Shown here: piece by piece, positions 34,922-44,397 of the stretch | Layout: every line of letters starts with the position of its first letter | Position numbering within the stretch: position 1 is the stretch's first letter | Assembly (NCBI RefSeq): GCF_900104335.1 | Contig: NZ_FMXT01000001.1 | Coordinates: 682,001 to 746,000 of the forward strand | Direction of reading: 5' to 3' | DNA from: Pseudobutyrivibrio sp. YE44 | GTDB lineage: Bacteria > Bacillota > Clostridia > Lachnospirales > Lachnospiraceae | DNA: 64,000 nucleotides | Position numbers and translations under genes: made by a program | Notes under the pieces: model-generated | Told to the model about the DNA's origin: nothing | Databases searched by the model: none | The model's input: the letters and a program-made list of their open reading frames with translations, nothing else

Positions 34922-35778
34922 CGTATCACCATATATACTACAATTGATAATCCATATAAAACATACACATGGGCAGGGTAAAACCAATAGAAAAATTTGG
35001 CATTCCCTTTACCACGCTCACCATTGTAGCATAACATGAGTATTATTGAAAAAATACTCATCCACTCATAGGCTTCAAAAAATAAGGTATTCATATTAGG
35101 ATTAACACCCATTAACACTAGACTCACCACATTTATTAAAAGGCTGAATAGTGCCCATACGTATATACGAATCTTTTTGTTTTTGCAGTAACTAAAAATG
35201 AGTAATACCATTCCCTCTAATACAGTTATTGTGCCTCCATCAGCTATTCCCGTATGCAAAGGAAGAACCGAAAGACTAATCATATTGGCAAATATAAGAC
35301 CGGTTTGATTACCAGCATTTATAAATGGTTGAAAAACAAGATAATACATAAAAAGTGGCAATACCAGCGGAACAATAACAGCTACCAAGCCCCTTATATA
35401 CTTCTTCTGTTTAATCCAATCGATGCCCTGCATTACCACAAACAGAATTGTGAAGGAAGATAACATACCGTTCATAGGAAAGAATCCATCTCCACGTACA
35501 GCTGGAGATAATACGTTATAAAAACCAAACTGTATCAATCCCATGAAAATAGATATTAAATAAATCTTGAGAAAATACTTTTTTCTGTTATGAGTATGGA
35601 TAAACCCTTCAACAAAACAAAATAAAAACAATGGTGCCGCCATTCTTCCTATCCAAGAAAACCAGATTGGAACTTTTCCTGTAAATTCAAAAAAATAATG
35701 AATATGATCCAATACCATAAACACCACTGCAAGATACTTCAAATTAAACCCTGTTAAACCTTTTTCATTAATCATCAC
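34918..35778 (-). CDS. TraX family membrane protein
   Basis: 286 residues with about eight hydrophobic segments. It begins GLTGFNLKYLAVVFMVLDHIHYFF, the TraX family opening, and has WIGRMAAPLFLFCFVEGFIHT. TraX of F plasmid acetylates pilin; in Firmicutes the family is chromosomal and of unknown role, with membrane acyltransferase-like character. It is the first gene of an operon with the response regulator and truncated kinase. Confidence 0.82.
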   Translation of the reverse strand: MMINEKGLTGFNLKYLAVVFMVLDHIHYFFEFTGKVPIWFSWIGRMAAPLFLFCFVEGFIHTHNRKKYFLKIYLISIFMGLIQFGFYNVLSPAVRGDGFFPMNGMLSSFTILFVVMQGIDWIKQKKYIRGLVAVIVPLVLPLFMYYLVFQPFINAGNQTGLIFANMISLSVLPLHTGIADGGTITVLEGMVLLIFSYCKNKKIRIYVWALFSLLINVVSLVLMGVNPNMNTLFFEAYEWMSIFSIILMLCYNGERGKGNAKFFYWFYPAHVYVLYGLSIVVYMVIR

Positions 35779-35911
35779 TTTTTTCCTCCTGACACAATAA
35801 GAGTAAAGGATAAATATAAGGAATTTATAAGGAAAAAACTGATATAATTATTTTTAATTGAATGCAACATTTTCTAAACTTTAATTGTATATATGGTAAA
35901 GGGAGGTACCT

Positions 35912-36391
35912 ATGGATAATTATTCCACTGCTGAGCAGATACTTAAAGATTATGGAAATGACCTGCTTCGCTTTGCTTATTCCTACCTTCACAACATGGA
36001 GGACAGTGAAGAAATTGTGCAGGAAACGCTAATCCAATACCTGAAGGCAGCCCCTGTTTTCGAAAACGAAGCCCACAAGAAAAGCTGGTGCATGACTGTT
36101 GCGGCTAATCTTGCTAAAAACAAAATCAAATATAACAAGCTTCGACAGACAGACGAGTTGATGGAGGAATTGGTAGCCGAGGAAAAAGAGGATTTATCCT
36201 TTGTGTGGCAAGCTGTGAAGGAGCTGCCGCCAAAGTACGGTGAGGTCATCCATCTATATTATTACGAGGGCTATTCCACCGGTGATATAGCAGACCTATT
36301 AACCATGAAAGAATCCACTGTCCGCTCTAATCTAAAACGAGGGCGGGAAAAACTAAAAGAAATATTAAAGGAGGTGTATGACTTTGAGTAA
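35912..36391 (+). CDS. ECF-type RNA polymerase sigma factor
   Basis: 159 residues with sigma region 2 (ILKDYGNDLLRFAYSYLHNMEDSEEIVQETLI, about 8-40) and region 4 (LPPKYGEVIHLYYYEGYSTGDIADLL and ESTVRSNLKRGREKLKE, about 107-155); both are given by conserved pieces. Strong ribosome site GGGAGG. The next gene overlaps by 14 bases and encodes a membrane protein with a cytosolic N-terminus, the usual anti-sigma arrangement. Confidence 0.92.
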   Translation: MDNYSTAEQILKDYGNDLLRFAYSYLHNMEDSEEIVQETLIQYLKAAPVFENEAHKKSWCMTVAANLAKNKIKYNKLRQTDELMEELVAEEKEDLSFVWQAVKELPPKYGEVIHLYYYEGYSTGDIADLLTMKESTVRSNLKRGREKLKEILKEVYDFE

Positions 36392-37256
36392 AAAATATAA
36401 TGACATCATGGATCAAGTTACACTTTCTGATGAAGCTAAAAGCAGGATTTTAGAAAATATTCGTAATTACGATAATTCAGAGAACAAAGATAATAAAATT
36501 GAAGAAAGTCCTAAGGTAGTTAAATTTACAAATTGGAGAAAATATACTGCTGTTGCTGCAGCCGCTGCTGTGGTTGTTGTGGCCGGCTCTGCAATCCATA
36601 TGCAATCAAATATCAAATCTGATACAGCAATGATGGAATCAGCAACAGAAGTAGCGGGCTCTACTGAAACCTATGAAGCATCTGAAGAAGCTTTAGAGGA
36701 TGGTGCAACCACCCCTGATGCTGTCACAGAAGGTGAAGCCGACGAAGGCTATCCTGACTATGATGTACCATTAGAATCAGCAAAATCCGCATCAGGTAAA
36801 CGAAATCTATTAGATAATATTTTTGATAAGAAAACTGAGAAATCAGAATCCACCACTATTGCAAATCCCCTTGTGGAATATGATTCCGCAAAAGAATTAA
36901 GCGATGCTGCAGGATTCACAATTAAAGATTTAAATACCAAGAAGTTCCCATTCAAAATCACATCAACCTCTTATATCCTTATTGGAGGAACCACTGCAGA
37001 AATTATCTACTATGGCGAGGATGATAAAGCAATCTGCTATCGCAAGGCTGCCGGTCACAATGATATTAGCGGTGACTACAACACTTACGAATACGAAAAA
37101 CAAGAATTTAATGGAAATGGATCTATAACCCTAAAAGGAAATGAAGAAAACAAATACAGCTTAGCTCTATGGGAAGATGCTAATTACTCATACTCTCTTT
37201 CTATGGAACCAGCTCAAACCATGGGTTCAATAACCTTAATGCTTAATCAGAAATAA
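36378..37256 (+). CDS. Anti-sigma factor-like membrane protein with C-terminal DUF4367
   Basis: 292 residues: cytosolic part (1-50, with LSDEAKSRILENIRN), one membrane helix (about 53-70, YTAVAAAAAVVVVAGSAI), an acidic extracellular linker, and a C-terminal DUF4367-like domain (about 180-290; YILIGGTTAEIIYYG). It overlaps the sigma factor gene by 14 bases. Likely holds the sigma factor and senses an envelope signal. An alternative TTG start at 36384 is better spaced from GGAGG. Confidence 0.8.
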   Translation: MTLSKKYNDIMDQVTLSDEAKSRILENIRNYDNSENKDNKIEESPKVVKFTNWRKYTAVAAAAAVVVVAGSAIHMQSNIKSDTAMMESATEVAGSTETYEASEEALEDGATTPDAVTEGEADEGYPDYDVPLESAKSASGKRNLLDNIFDKKTEKSESTTIANPLVEYDSAKELSDAAGFTIKDLNTKKFPFKITSTSYILIGGTTAEIIYYGEDDKAICYRKAAGHNDISGDYNTYEYEKQEFNGNGSITLKGNEENKYSLALWEDANYSYSLSMEPAQTMGSITLMLNQK

Positions 37257-37268
37257 TATTTTCAACGT

Positions 37269-37304
37269 AAAAATGGAGCCGTCATCTGACGACTCCATTT
37301 CTTA
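37269..37304 (+). terminator. Terminator after the sigma/anti-sigma operon
   Basis: Stem aaatggag (37271-37278) with ctccattt (37293-37300), with an inner cgtc/gacg pairing, followed by cttagtta. The T-run is short but the place fits. Confidence 0.65.
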
Positions 37305-37314
37305 GTTACATAAA

Positions 37315-37479
37315 CTATTCTTTTGTATCGAGAGCTGCATCCATAATATGCATCAACTCCATAGCGCTTCGGAAGTTGATTTTTTCATCTCTATCAGCCC
37401 AGGTAACCTGGCCTTGCCAGCTAGAGTTTTCACATTTGTTTACATGAACTACAAATGTAGCATCTTTCTTTTCAGACAT
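37315..37479 (-). CDS. Small conserved-looking protein of 54 aa
   Basis: ATG at 37479 with a strong GGGAGGTG site eight bases before it, stop at 37315-37317. The protein starts MSEKKDATFVVHVNKCENS and continues SWQGQVTWADRDEKINFRS, then AMELMHIMDAAL. The pattern VVHV...SWQGxVTW...FRSAxEL is one I associate with short unannotated proteins of Lachnospiraceae, but the function is unknown. It has no membrane helix. It lies between the anti-sigma gene and DUF4173, on the opposite strand to the former. Confidence 0.75.
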   Translation of the reverse strand: MSEKKDATFVVHVNKCENSSWQGQVTWADRDEKINFRSAMELMHIMDAALDTKE

Positions 37480-37545
37480 CGTAAACACCTCCCAAACTAT
37501 TTATGTAACCTTATAATAACACATTTATCGTTATAAAAAACGTTA

Positions 37546-39111
37546 TTATTTGTTAAAAATCTTTTGAGCTCTGTAATATGAGAAGTTAAACTTTCTAAAT
37601 CCAGAATAATCCTTATCATTATCTCTCATATATGATATATTTGACAATTCAAATTGATGTAAAAGCTTTTTATCTGAAGCAAGTGCTGGAACTGCGTCTG
37701 TTGAAAGGCTGTCTACAATATATGTCTCTACTGATTCGTATTCATCAATCTTTCCATTTGCTGCCTTTAAATCATATTTTGCAATTTGATAATCTGGATT
37801 CGCAAATACGAAGCCAACATATGCGATTGTAATAGCTATCAAACAAGCCTTAAATATTGGGAATTTCTTTGCAAACAAACCCACCATAAGGAAAGCAAGC
37901 CAAATGCAAAGCACTGCCAAAAACCATAAAACAAAAAGTCTAAGGAAGGTCAGGTGATATACACCAATATAAAGCATCATTCTCATTGCAGATGAAGCAA
38001 TCATAATATAAGTGCATGCGGCAATAATAACAAGAACACCAGTAAGCACCTTTGATGCCTTGAACTCACGGTTACATACCGATACCATTACAAGGTTTAA
38101 AATACAGACAAACAACAACTGATAAAAACCTTCGTGTGCATACTCTGCATAAGTATATCCTGATGGAAGCTCCATTGAGCCAGTGAACAAATACAATACC
38201 TGAATTAAAGAGAATACAAGGTATACAACACCAAGAATAGCTGTAAATGTAATTGCAATAATAGGATTGCCCTTGCCCTCTCCTCTGGCCTTTATCTTAA
38301 CATCACCCTTAGACATGGTGAATGGAATAAGGTATGCTGCCATGAATGAGAAAAATAATGTAAATGCAATACCAACAATATCCCAGAAATTATCAGGAAG
38401 AGAAATGGCCTCAAACATTTTCTCAAGCATACGAGAGAAAACTAAATCTGCAGAACTAAGAAGGGCTACAACTACCATAAGAGCAGGAATCGCACATACA
38501 ACACCGATAACAACAGCAGTAACAGTCTGCTTCTTTCCTGGATCCATATCGCCTTTTCTGCTTTTTACCCAATGGCCAAAATCATAAAACGGTTTTGCGA
38601 AGTGGAATAATGGAAAAACAATTGAAACAACGATTCCACCAAGCCATCCAGCAATATCCCAGCCTGTGGTATCTACATAAAGATAAAGCACAAAGCTGAA
38701 GAACAACAGGAAGATTGCTGTAGCATCTAAAAACTGTAATGCCCAAGAAGTTGACATACATTTATGTATTGAAAGTAACATCAATGCTGATACATAAAAG
38801 ATTCCAAGCAGCTTGCTGCCATTCTTTGATGAAAGCAAAGATAATCCATCCTTTTTTCTAATTAAATGCAATAATCCCAAGGTAATAGCCATGAAAATTG
38901 GATAAGTGATTCCAGAATGATTCTTATACAAGCAAAAGGTATAAACTATAGCAAAAATAAGAGAAACTATTCCATATTTTTTAAAGGTTTCTTTGTCACC
39001 TTTCACTTCCTCAACCACTGCATGATTATAAATTGGTACAGGCTGGTTATCATTAATTACTGTTGTAGTATCGATATCCGAATACTTTGGTCCATTATAT
39101 GCGTTATCCAT
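37546..39111 (-). CDS. DUF4173/DUF4153 family membrane protein
   Basis: 521 residues with about twelve hydrophobic helices, a cytosolic-looking N-terminus (about 50 residues) and a C-terminal soluble tail (about 440-521) ending NKDYSGFRKFNFSYY. The family pattern is visible at SYIMR-type ends and the middle block GYTYAEYAHEGFYQLL. It is the third gene after a DUF2975 protein and an XRE regulator. Function unknown. Confidence 0.8.
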   Translation of the reverse strand: MDNAYNGPKYSDIDTTTVINDNQPVPIYNHAVVEEVKGDKETFKKYGIVSLIFAIVYTFCLYKNHSGITYPIFMAITLGLLHLIRKKDGLSLLSSKNGSKLLGIFYVSALMLLSIHKCMSTSWALQFLDATAIFLLFFSFVLYLYVDTTGWDIAGWLGGIVVSIVFPLFHFAKPFYDFGHWVKSRKGDMDPGKKQTVTAVVIGVVCAIPALMVVVALLSSADLVFSRMLEKMFEAISLPDNFWDIVGIAFTLFFSFMAAYLIPFTMSKGDVKIKARGEGKGNPIIAITFTAILGVVYLVFSLIQVLYLFTGSMELPSGYTYAEYAHEGFYQLLFVCILNLVMVSVCNREFKASKVLTGVLVIIAACTYIMIASSAMRMMLYIGVYHLTFLRLFVLWFLAVLCIWLAFLMVGLFAKKFPIFKACLIAITIAYVGFVFANPDYQIAKYDLKAANGKIDEYESVETYIVDSLSTDAVPALASDKKLLHQFELSNISYMRDNDKDYSGFRKFNFSYYRAQKIFNK

Positions 39112-39125
39112 AATTATCCTCCTTA

Positions 39126-39359
39126 CTAAGCCTCCGACGCAGATTCTTCAGCATCGTCGTCTGTTACATACTCTAAAATATCGCCAGGCTGACAATCCAG
39201 CGCCTTGCATATTGCATCCAAGGTCTCTAAACGAACTGCCTTAGCTTTGTTATTTTTAAGAATTGAAAGATTCGCCAGAGTAATTCCAACCTTTCCAGCA
39301 AGCTCAGTCAATCCTATTTTACGTTTTGCCATCATTACATCTAAATTAATCACAATCAT
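39126..39359 (-). CDS. XRE family regulator (YozG-like)
   Basis: 77 residues; helix-turn-helix GLTELAGKVGITLANLSILKNNKAKAVRL (recognition part LANLSILKN) and the family ending CQPGDILEYV, followed by an acidic tail DDDAEESASEA. This type is almost always beside a DUF2975 membrane protein, as here. Probably regulates its own operon. Confidence 0.9.
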   Translation of the reverse strand: MIVINLDVMMAKRKIGLTELAGKVGITLANLSILKNNKAKAVRLETLDAICKALDCQPGDILEYVTDDDAEESASEA

Positions 39360-39379
39360 ATCGCACCCTACCTTCTACA

Positions 39380-39856
39380 CTAAATTGTAAAGTCGTTTTC
39401 TTGCTTATAGGCAACAGCTCTGTCAAAGACTCGAGCCAAAACCTGACTAAACAATCCAGCAAACAGGAACACGCCTGCAATTATAAGTGCGGCTGGTGTG
39501 AAATAAACGAAGCATCTGAGAAGCTTTAGGCCTGCTATAGTGTATGCATAAATTGACATTGCAACCAAGCTATTAACATTCTCTTTCACAAAGCAATCAT
39601 CTTTAATAACTGTCCTCATCATTTTTCTAAGCTCCCGAAGAATCATGAGAGTAGAAAAACCTACCAGCATAATAGAAACCACTGCATATGGGTAATGATT
39701 AAGAATCTCAGCATACTCTGTAGTATCTCCTAATAGCTTCATAACAAGCTTCACTGCTGCCTTCAACCCAAAAGGTACAGCTATCTCAAGGACCACTCCA
39801 ATCCAAAAGCAAATATCAAGTATCGTCTTTACGAATTTATTAAGTCTGTTGTCCAT
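39380..39856 (-). CDS. DUF2975 family membrane protein
   Basis: 158 residues with four hydrophobic helices (about 12-32, 50-68, 95-115, 120-142). Conserved DUF2975 features are LRELRKMMRTVIKDDCFVKENV and the C-terminal FDRAVAYKQENDFTI, which is also the usual end in this family. First gene of DUF2975-XRE-DUF4173. Role unknown. Confidence 0.87.
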   Translation of the reverse strand: MDNRLNKFVKTILDICFWIGVVLEIAVPFGLKAAVKLVMKLLGDTTEYAEILNHYPYAVVSIMLVGFSTLMILRELRKMMRTVIKDDCFVKENVNSLVAMSIYAYTIAGLKLLRCFVYFTPAALIIAGVFLFAGLFSQVLARVFDRAVAYKQENDFTI

Positions 39857-39912
39857 GACAAACCTCCAACAAATTTGATCAAATAGAGTTAATACTCATC
39901 TAACCTATAATG

Positions 39913-39941
39913 GTTATATCACTATTCTTTTTGTTTTGCAA
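39913..39941 (-). promoter_or_regulatory. Promoter of the DUF2975-XRE-DUF4173 operon
   Basis: TTGCAA (39941-39936), 17-base spacer, TATAAC (39918-39913) on the - strand, about 60 bases before the DUF2975 start, whose ribosome site is GGAGG. Confidence 0.7.
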
Positions 39942-39998
39942 TACTTTTTTATCGATTTACAATAAATATTTTCTGTAGTTCAAAAAATTCAGTTTTTC

Positions 39999-40041
39999 TA
40001 AATATAAAAAATCCTAGTCAGAGCTAACTATAACTAGGATT
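39999..40041 (-). terminator. Terminator after xth
   Basis: Stem aatcctagt (40010-40018) with actaggatt (40033-40041), followed on the - strand by TTTTTTATATTT. Confidence 0.85.
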
Positions 40042-40049
40042 AATTTCAA

Positions 40050-40805
40050 TTACTCAAAATCTAATTCAATTGGACAATGATCAGATCCAAATACATCTGT
40101 GTGTATCTTTGCATCCTTCATTCTATCCTTTATATCTTCTGATACAATGAAGTAGTCAATGCGCCATCCAGCATTCTTTTCTCTGGCCTTAAAGCGATAT
40201 GACCACCAAGAATAAATGTCTGTCTGATCTGGATAAAAATATCTGAAGCTATCAACAAAACCTGAAGACAAAAGCTCAGTCATCTTAGCTCTCTCTTCAT
40301 CAGTAAAGCCAGCATTCTTTCGATTTGTCTTTGGATTCTTAAGGTCGATTTCTTCATGAGCAACATTTAAATCGCCACAGAGAATAACTCCCTTTTTCTC
40401 ATTAAGCTTGCAAAGATACCCTCTAAAATCATCCTCCCAAGTCATACGATAATCAAGTCGCTTAAGCTCGTTTTGAGAATTTGGTGTATAGCAAGTGATA
40501 AAGTAATAATCCTCAAATTCTAAAGTGATAACACGCCCCTCATGGTCATGCTCTTCTATTCCAATACCATAGCTAACAGAAACAGGCTCGTTCTTAGTAA
40601 AAATAGCGGTACCTGAATATCCTTTTTTCTCAGCATAGTTCCAATATATTTGATATCCTGGCTTTTCCAATTCAAGCTGTCCCTCTGAAAGCTTTATTTC
40701 CTGTAAGCAAAAAATATCAGCATCAATGCTGTCAAAAAACTCATCAAAATTCTTTCCAAGAACAGCACGTAAGCCGTTAACATTCCATGATATAAATTTA
40801 CTCAT
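40050..40805 (-). CDS. xth: Exodeoxyribonuclease III
   Basis: AP endonuclease/3'-exonuclease of 251 residues. Active-site motifs: [13 protein letters not shown] at the N-terminus, metal Glu in [11 protein letters not shown] (about 33-43), [12 protein letters not shown] with catalytic Asp/Asn, and the C-terminal [11 protein letters not shown] catalytic His. Base excision repair in the cytoplasm. Single gene with its own terminator. Confidence 0.96.
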   Translation of the reverse strand: MSKFISWNVNGLRAVLGKNFDEFFDSIDADIFCLQEIKLSEGQLELEKPGYQIYWNYAEKKGYSGTAIFTKNEPVSVSYGIGIEEHDHEGRVITLEFEDYYFITCYTPNSQNELKRLDYRMTWEDDFRGYLCKLNEKKGVILCGDLNVAHEEIDLKNPKTNRKNAGFTDEERAKMTELLSSGFVDSFRYFYPDQTDIYSWWSYRFKAREKNAGWRIDYFIVSEDIKDRMKDAKIHTDVFGSDHCPIELDFE

Positions 40806-40828
40806 TCTAGCCTCCTAGTTATAAGATT

Positions 40829-40869
40829 AAATAAAAATACCCATATCCGAATTATACTCGAATATGGGT
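40829..40869 (-). terminator. Terminator after the MacB-like export operon
   Basis: Stem acccatatccga (40839-40850) with tcgaatatgggt (40858-40869), one wobble, then ATTTTTATTT on the - strand. Confidence 0.82.
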
Positions 40870-40886
40870 TAAAATGCATTGCTTTA

Positions 40887-42140
40887 TTAATTCGTTCTAA
40901 GAGCATCAATAGGATTAAGATTTGCTGCCTGATGGCTTGGCAAAATACCAAATACAATTCCAATAACCATTGAAAAGATTACCGCAATAAATGCTGCAGG
41001 CCACGAAATAGCAACAGGTGTGCCACTCATAATAGAAATAATCTGAGCCAGACCAATTCCCGTTGCAACTCCTAGGATTCCGCCTAAAGAAGTAAGCACG
41101 GCGGCCTCTGTAAGAAACTGCCACATTATCTTGCTTTTTCTTGCTCCAATGGCCTTCTTTAAGCCAATTTCCGCGGTACGTTCAGTAACGGATACCAGCA
41201 TAATGTTCATTACACCTATACCACCTACCAAAAGGGATATAGCTGCAATCCAAATAAGCATGTTATTGGTAGATGATGAAAGCTGCTGAAGCTGCTGAGC
41301 CTGCTCTAGCAAATCCTTAGACTGATACTTAATTGTGGTGTCTGAAGGATGTATGCTTCCATTTAGGATATCGGCAGTCTTCTTTCCTGCGGCCGTCATG
41401 TCGTCTGTGGTTTTAGCTCGAACCAAAACATTTTCAGGCTCATCATATCTATAGCTAATAGGCCAATCAGTGATAGGAATATAAACTGTTCCAGATTCAT
41501 CCTGCTTGTAGGTGTCATAATCAGACATACTGTTAATAACAGGTTCAAAGGTAGACCTAGAACCAACAACACCTATGACTGTATAGGCATCTCCTCCAAT
41601 TTCAATAACCTTACCTAGAGGTGCCTCATTTTGAAGCAAATCTTCAACTACAGCATCATCAACCACGCAAACCTTTTTATAGCTTTCAAGCTCATCCTTG
41701 GAAAACAGGCGACCATCCTTAACTGCTAAGTTGGCAGTTGAAAAATAGTCCGTTTCAACCCCCTTAACATATCCACCACTCATAGGATAATTCTGATAGT
41801 ATACCCCATCATATATCTGACGATAGGTGTATTTGCTTGCAGATTTAATTTCAGGAACTTCCCTTATATCAGAAAGAACCTGCTCACTAATCTGAGTGAC
41901 CCCATAAGGAGGCTCGTTGTAGCTCATTTCATAAGGCCAATCATTTTGATAAAGCTGAATATCAACAGTGTTAGAACCCGAACCAATAAGATTCTCCTTG
42001 ATTCGCTGATTTGTTCCTTCGATGGTAGAAACAATAGCAATAATTGCAGCTATACCAATGATGATACCAAGCATAGTCAGAAAAGATCTAAGCTTGTGAG
42101 TCCAAATACCTCGAAAGGCTAATCGTATATTTTCTAACAT
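40887..42140 (-). CDS. MacB-like ABC transporter permease (FtsX domain)
   Basis: 417 residues: N-terminal helix in FRGIWTHKLRSFLTMLGIIIGI, a MacB-type extracellular core domain (about 45-280) and the C-terminal FtsX domain with three helices (AAISLLVGGIGVMNIMLVSVTERTAEIG core; ending ANLNPIDALRTN). Works with the ATPase at 43693 and adaptors at 42144 and 44397. Systems like YknXYZ or macrolide/peptide exporters have this composition. Substrate unknown. Last gene of the operon. Confidence 0.92.
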   Translation of the reverse strand: MLENIRLAFRGIWTHKLRSFLTMLGIIIGIAAIIAIVSTIEGTNQRIKENLIGSGSNTVDIQLYQNDWPYEMSYNEPPYGVTQISEQVLSDIREVPEIKSASKYTYRQIYDGVYYQNYPMSGGYVKGVETDYFSTANLAVKDGRLFSKDELESYKKVCVVDDAVVEDLLQNEAPLGKVIEIGGDAYTVIGVVGSRSTFEPVINSMSDYDTYKQDESGTVYIPITDWPISYRYDEPENVLVRAKTTDDMTAAGKKTADILNGSIHPSDTTIKYQSKDLLEQAQQLQQLSSSTNNMLIWIAAISLLVGGIGVMNIMLVSVTERTAEIGLKKAIGARKSKIMWQFLTEAAVLTSLGGILGVATGIGLAQIISIMSGTPVAISWPAAFIAVIFSMVIGIVFGILPSHQAANLNPIDALRTN

Positions 42141-42143
42141 CTT

Positions 42144-43709
42144 CTATCCTAAGCCTCCCATACCATCTTCAAAATAATCCACCTGTTTGCATTTAATTCC
42201 CTCAATTGCTCCGACGCCATAAGGAAATGCCAAGGAATCGTCGATTGTAATTCCGTCCTTAACCTGGGTCATGTCGCCCCAAACCTTCTTTCCAATTTTT
42301 ATATAGGTTTTCTCAAGGACTCCAGCCTCATTCATTTTCATAACGTAGCTTCCTGAAGCATCCTTTTTTATAAGATAATCAGGAATATAAAGACCGCTTT
42401 GGCCTTCCTCTTCAGGGTTCATGGTAATATCAACGGCAGTGCCTATCTCAATACCTGCACTTTTATCAAAGGTCGCCTTAAATTCATAATTGCTGGTATT
42501 AGAATTTCCCCCGCTATAAAAGTAGTTTTCTTCGGTGTTAGGGGTGTCACTTATTGATGTAATCACCGCCTCTGCAGTTTGTCCTGTTTCCCAAGAGTTA
42601 ATGCTAACAGTATCCCCCACATTTATCTTATCTAAATAAAACTCTCCAATACTTCCAGAAATATAGTATTCGTCAGTTGCTGTTATGATGAAAAATGGCT
42701 GATTTTTATTAAAATTATCTTTATCCTGCACCTTTGAAACAGTGCCAGACACCTTTGCCACAATATCACCATTATCCTTGGAATTAACAATAGTTTCATA
42801 CTCATTCTCCATTTTACGAATCTCAAGGTCCTGCTTTTTCATCTGAGCCTGAAGAGTTTCTGTATCCTCAGAAATCTGCTTAGCTGAAAGCCCCGTAGGA
42901 ACCTTTTGCTCGTATTCAACATCGCCATTAATGTCATAAACAATCTCGCCTACCACCTTTTGTTGCTCACTATCATAGTAGTAGGTTCTACGAATATAGG
43001 AATGTACTGATGTGTTTGACTGAGTTCCAATAAACTCGTCATCAGACAAATCCTTCCCCTTATATTCATCCTTTGAAATTGAAGATTTTGTTGTAACAGA
43101 ATCTTCGCCAGTTCCATGATGATCGTAAAGATAATAGGTCATATCAGTAGATTTACCATTTATATCAAAGGATTCTGTTGCCACCACATCATCCTTTTTA
43201 TATACGCCACCATAACCACTATCAAATTCTTTTTTGGCTACATAATCCACACTGGAAACATATTCATATTCTCTGGTGTCATCATTGGATGATACGTTTT
43301 CCGGGTCCGGTGAAGGTGTCATATTCATAAGACGGTCAAGCTTCACCTGAGATACCTTGTAGGCCTGCTTTGCCTTTTCAAGCTGTAGTTCCTTATCAAC
43401 TATATCCTTTGATTCTTTTTTTACAGAGATAATTACATCACCAGCATTTACATGGTCCCCTTCCTTAACGTTTACAGAACGGATTTCTGTACCGGCAGGA
43501 ACATAACAGGTTTGAGCCTTTTCTGAGGTTACTTGACCATAGCTTTGAATATCATCTCCCCAGTATTCAGTCATAGCGATACCGTCATCTAGCTTAACCA
43601 CCTCAGCTACCTTCTTACTTTTATTGTAGTTATAACCAAAGTACAAGCCAGCAACTGTCACACCAATTACCACCACTAAGATTAGGAGAACTTTAATTAT
43701 CTTCTTCAT
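42144..43709 (-). CDS. HlyD/YknX-like efflux adaptor with large insertion
   Basis: 521 residues from the ATG at 43709 (nine bases after GGAGG, within the end of the ATPase gene). N-terminal membrane anchor ([22 protein letters not shown]), biotinyl-lipoyl half motif GDHVNAGDVIISV, coiled coil, and beta-barrel with ISGSIGEFYLDKINVGD. Between the two halves of the coiled coil is an unusual segment of about 150 residues rich in Ser/Asp/Tyr (about 130-290; SSVDYVAKKEFDSGYGG, IRRTYYYDSEQQK). Second adaptor of the operon. Confidence 0.85.
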   Translation of the reverse strand: MKKIIKVLLILVVVIGVTVAGLYFGYNYNKSKKVAEVVKLDDGIAMTEYWGDDIQSYGQVTSEKAQTCYVPAGTEIRSVNVKEGDHVNAGDVIISVKKESKDIVDKELQLEKAKQAYKVSQVKLDRLMNMTPSPDPENVSSNDDTREYEYVSSVDYVAKKEFDSGYGGVYKKDDVVATESFDINGKSTDMTYYLYDHHGTGEDSVTTKSSISKDEYKGKDLSDDEFIGTQSNTSVHSYIRRTYYYDSEQQKVVGEIVYDINGDVEYEQKVPTGLSAKQISEDTETLQAQMKKQDLEIRKMENEYETIVNSKDNGDIVAKVSGTVSKVQDKDNFNKNQPFFIITATDEYYISGSIGEFYLDKINVGDTVSINSWETGQTAEAVITSISDTPNTEENYFYSGGNSNTSNYEFKATFDKSAGIEIGTAVDITMNPEEEGQSGLYIPDYLIKKDASGSYVMKMNEAGVLEKTYIKIGKKVWGDMTQVKDGITIDDSLAFPYGVGAIEGIKCKQVDYFEDGMGGLG

Positions 43710-44397
43710 AATTTGCATCCTCCAATCCATCATATAGCTTTCCATCAACTATTCTGTAAGTCTTTTTTGCATGGCTAGCTATGGAAGCATCATGTGTAAT
43801 CATTATGATTGTGGTGCCCTCATCATTTAGCTGCTTAAACAAATCCATAATAGCGGCGCCAGACTTTTGATCCAAGGCACCTGTTGGCTCGTCTGCAAGA
43901 AGAACCTTTGGATTATTTACTATTGCTCTTGCAATGGCAACACGCTGCTTTTGTCCACCGGAAAGCTGGTCAGGTCTAAACTTAACTCTGTCAGCCAAGC
44001 CCACCTTTGTAAGGGCTTCAATCGCCCTGCGCTCTCTTTCCTTTTTAGGTACCCCTGCGTAGCTTAATGGTAAAGCTACATTTTCAATTGCATTTTCCTC
44101 GTTCATTAAATAAAAGCTCTGAAATACGAAACCAATGGAATGCAGGCGAAGGTCTGACATCTGTCTATCCTTCAGCTTTAGTACATCCTTATCCTCAAAA
44201 AAATACGTTCCAGAGCTAGGCTTGTCTAAGCATCCAATAACATTCATCAAAGTACTTTTACCAGAGCCTGAAGGGCCCATGATTGCTACATATTCCCCTT
44301 CATCAACAGACAGAGAAACATTATTTAATGCTGGAACCGAGGTTTCCGTTCCAGACTCGCCATATACTTTATTTATACCGTCAAGTTTAACTATCAT
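43693..44397 (-). CDS. MacB/LolD-type ABC transporter ATPase
   Basis: 234 residues. Walker [10 protein letters not shown] (about 40-48), Q-loop [10 protein letters not shown], signature [14 protein letters not shown], Walker [13 protein letters not shown] and H-loop MITHD. The [12 protein letters not shown] region is typical of the LolD/MacB/FtsE group. Its start overlaps the upstream adaptor stop by one base; its end overlaps the downstream adaptor start. Confidence 0.94.
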   Translation of the reverse strand: MIVKLDGINKVYGESGTETSVPALNNVSLSVDEGEYVAIMGPSGSGKSTLMNVIGCLDKPSSGTYFFEDKDVLKLKDRQMSDLRLHSIGFVFQSFYLMNEENAIENVALPLSYAGVPKKERERRAIEALTKVGLADRVKFRPDQLSGGQKQRVAIARAIVNNPKVLLADEPTGALDQKSGAAIMDLFKQLNDEGTTIIMITHDASIASHAKKTYRIVDGKLYDGLEDANYEEDN

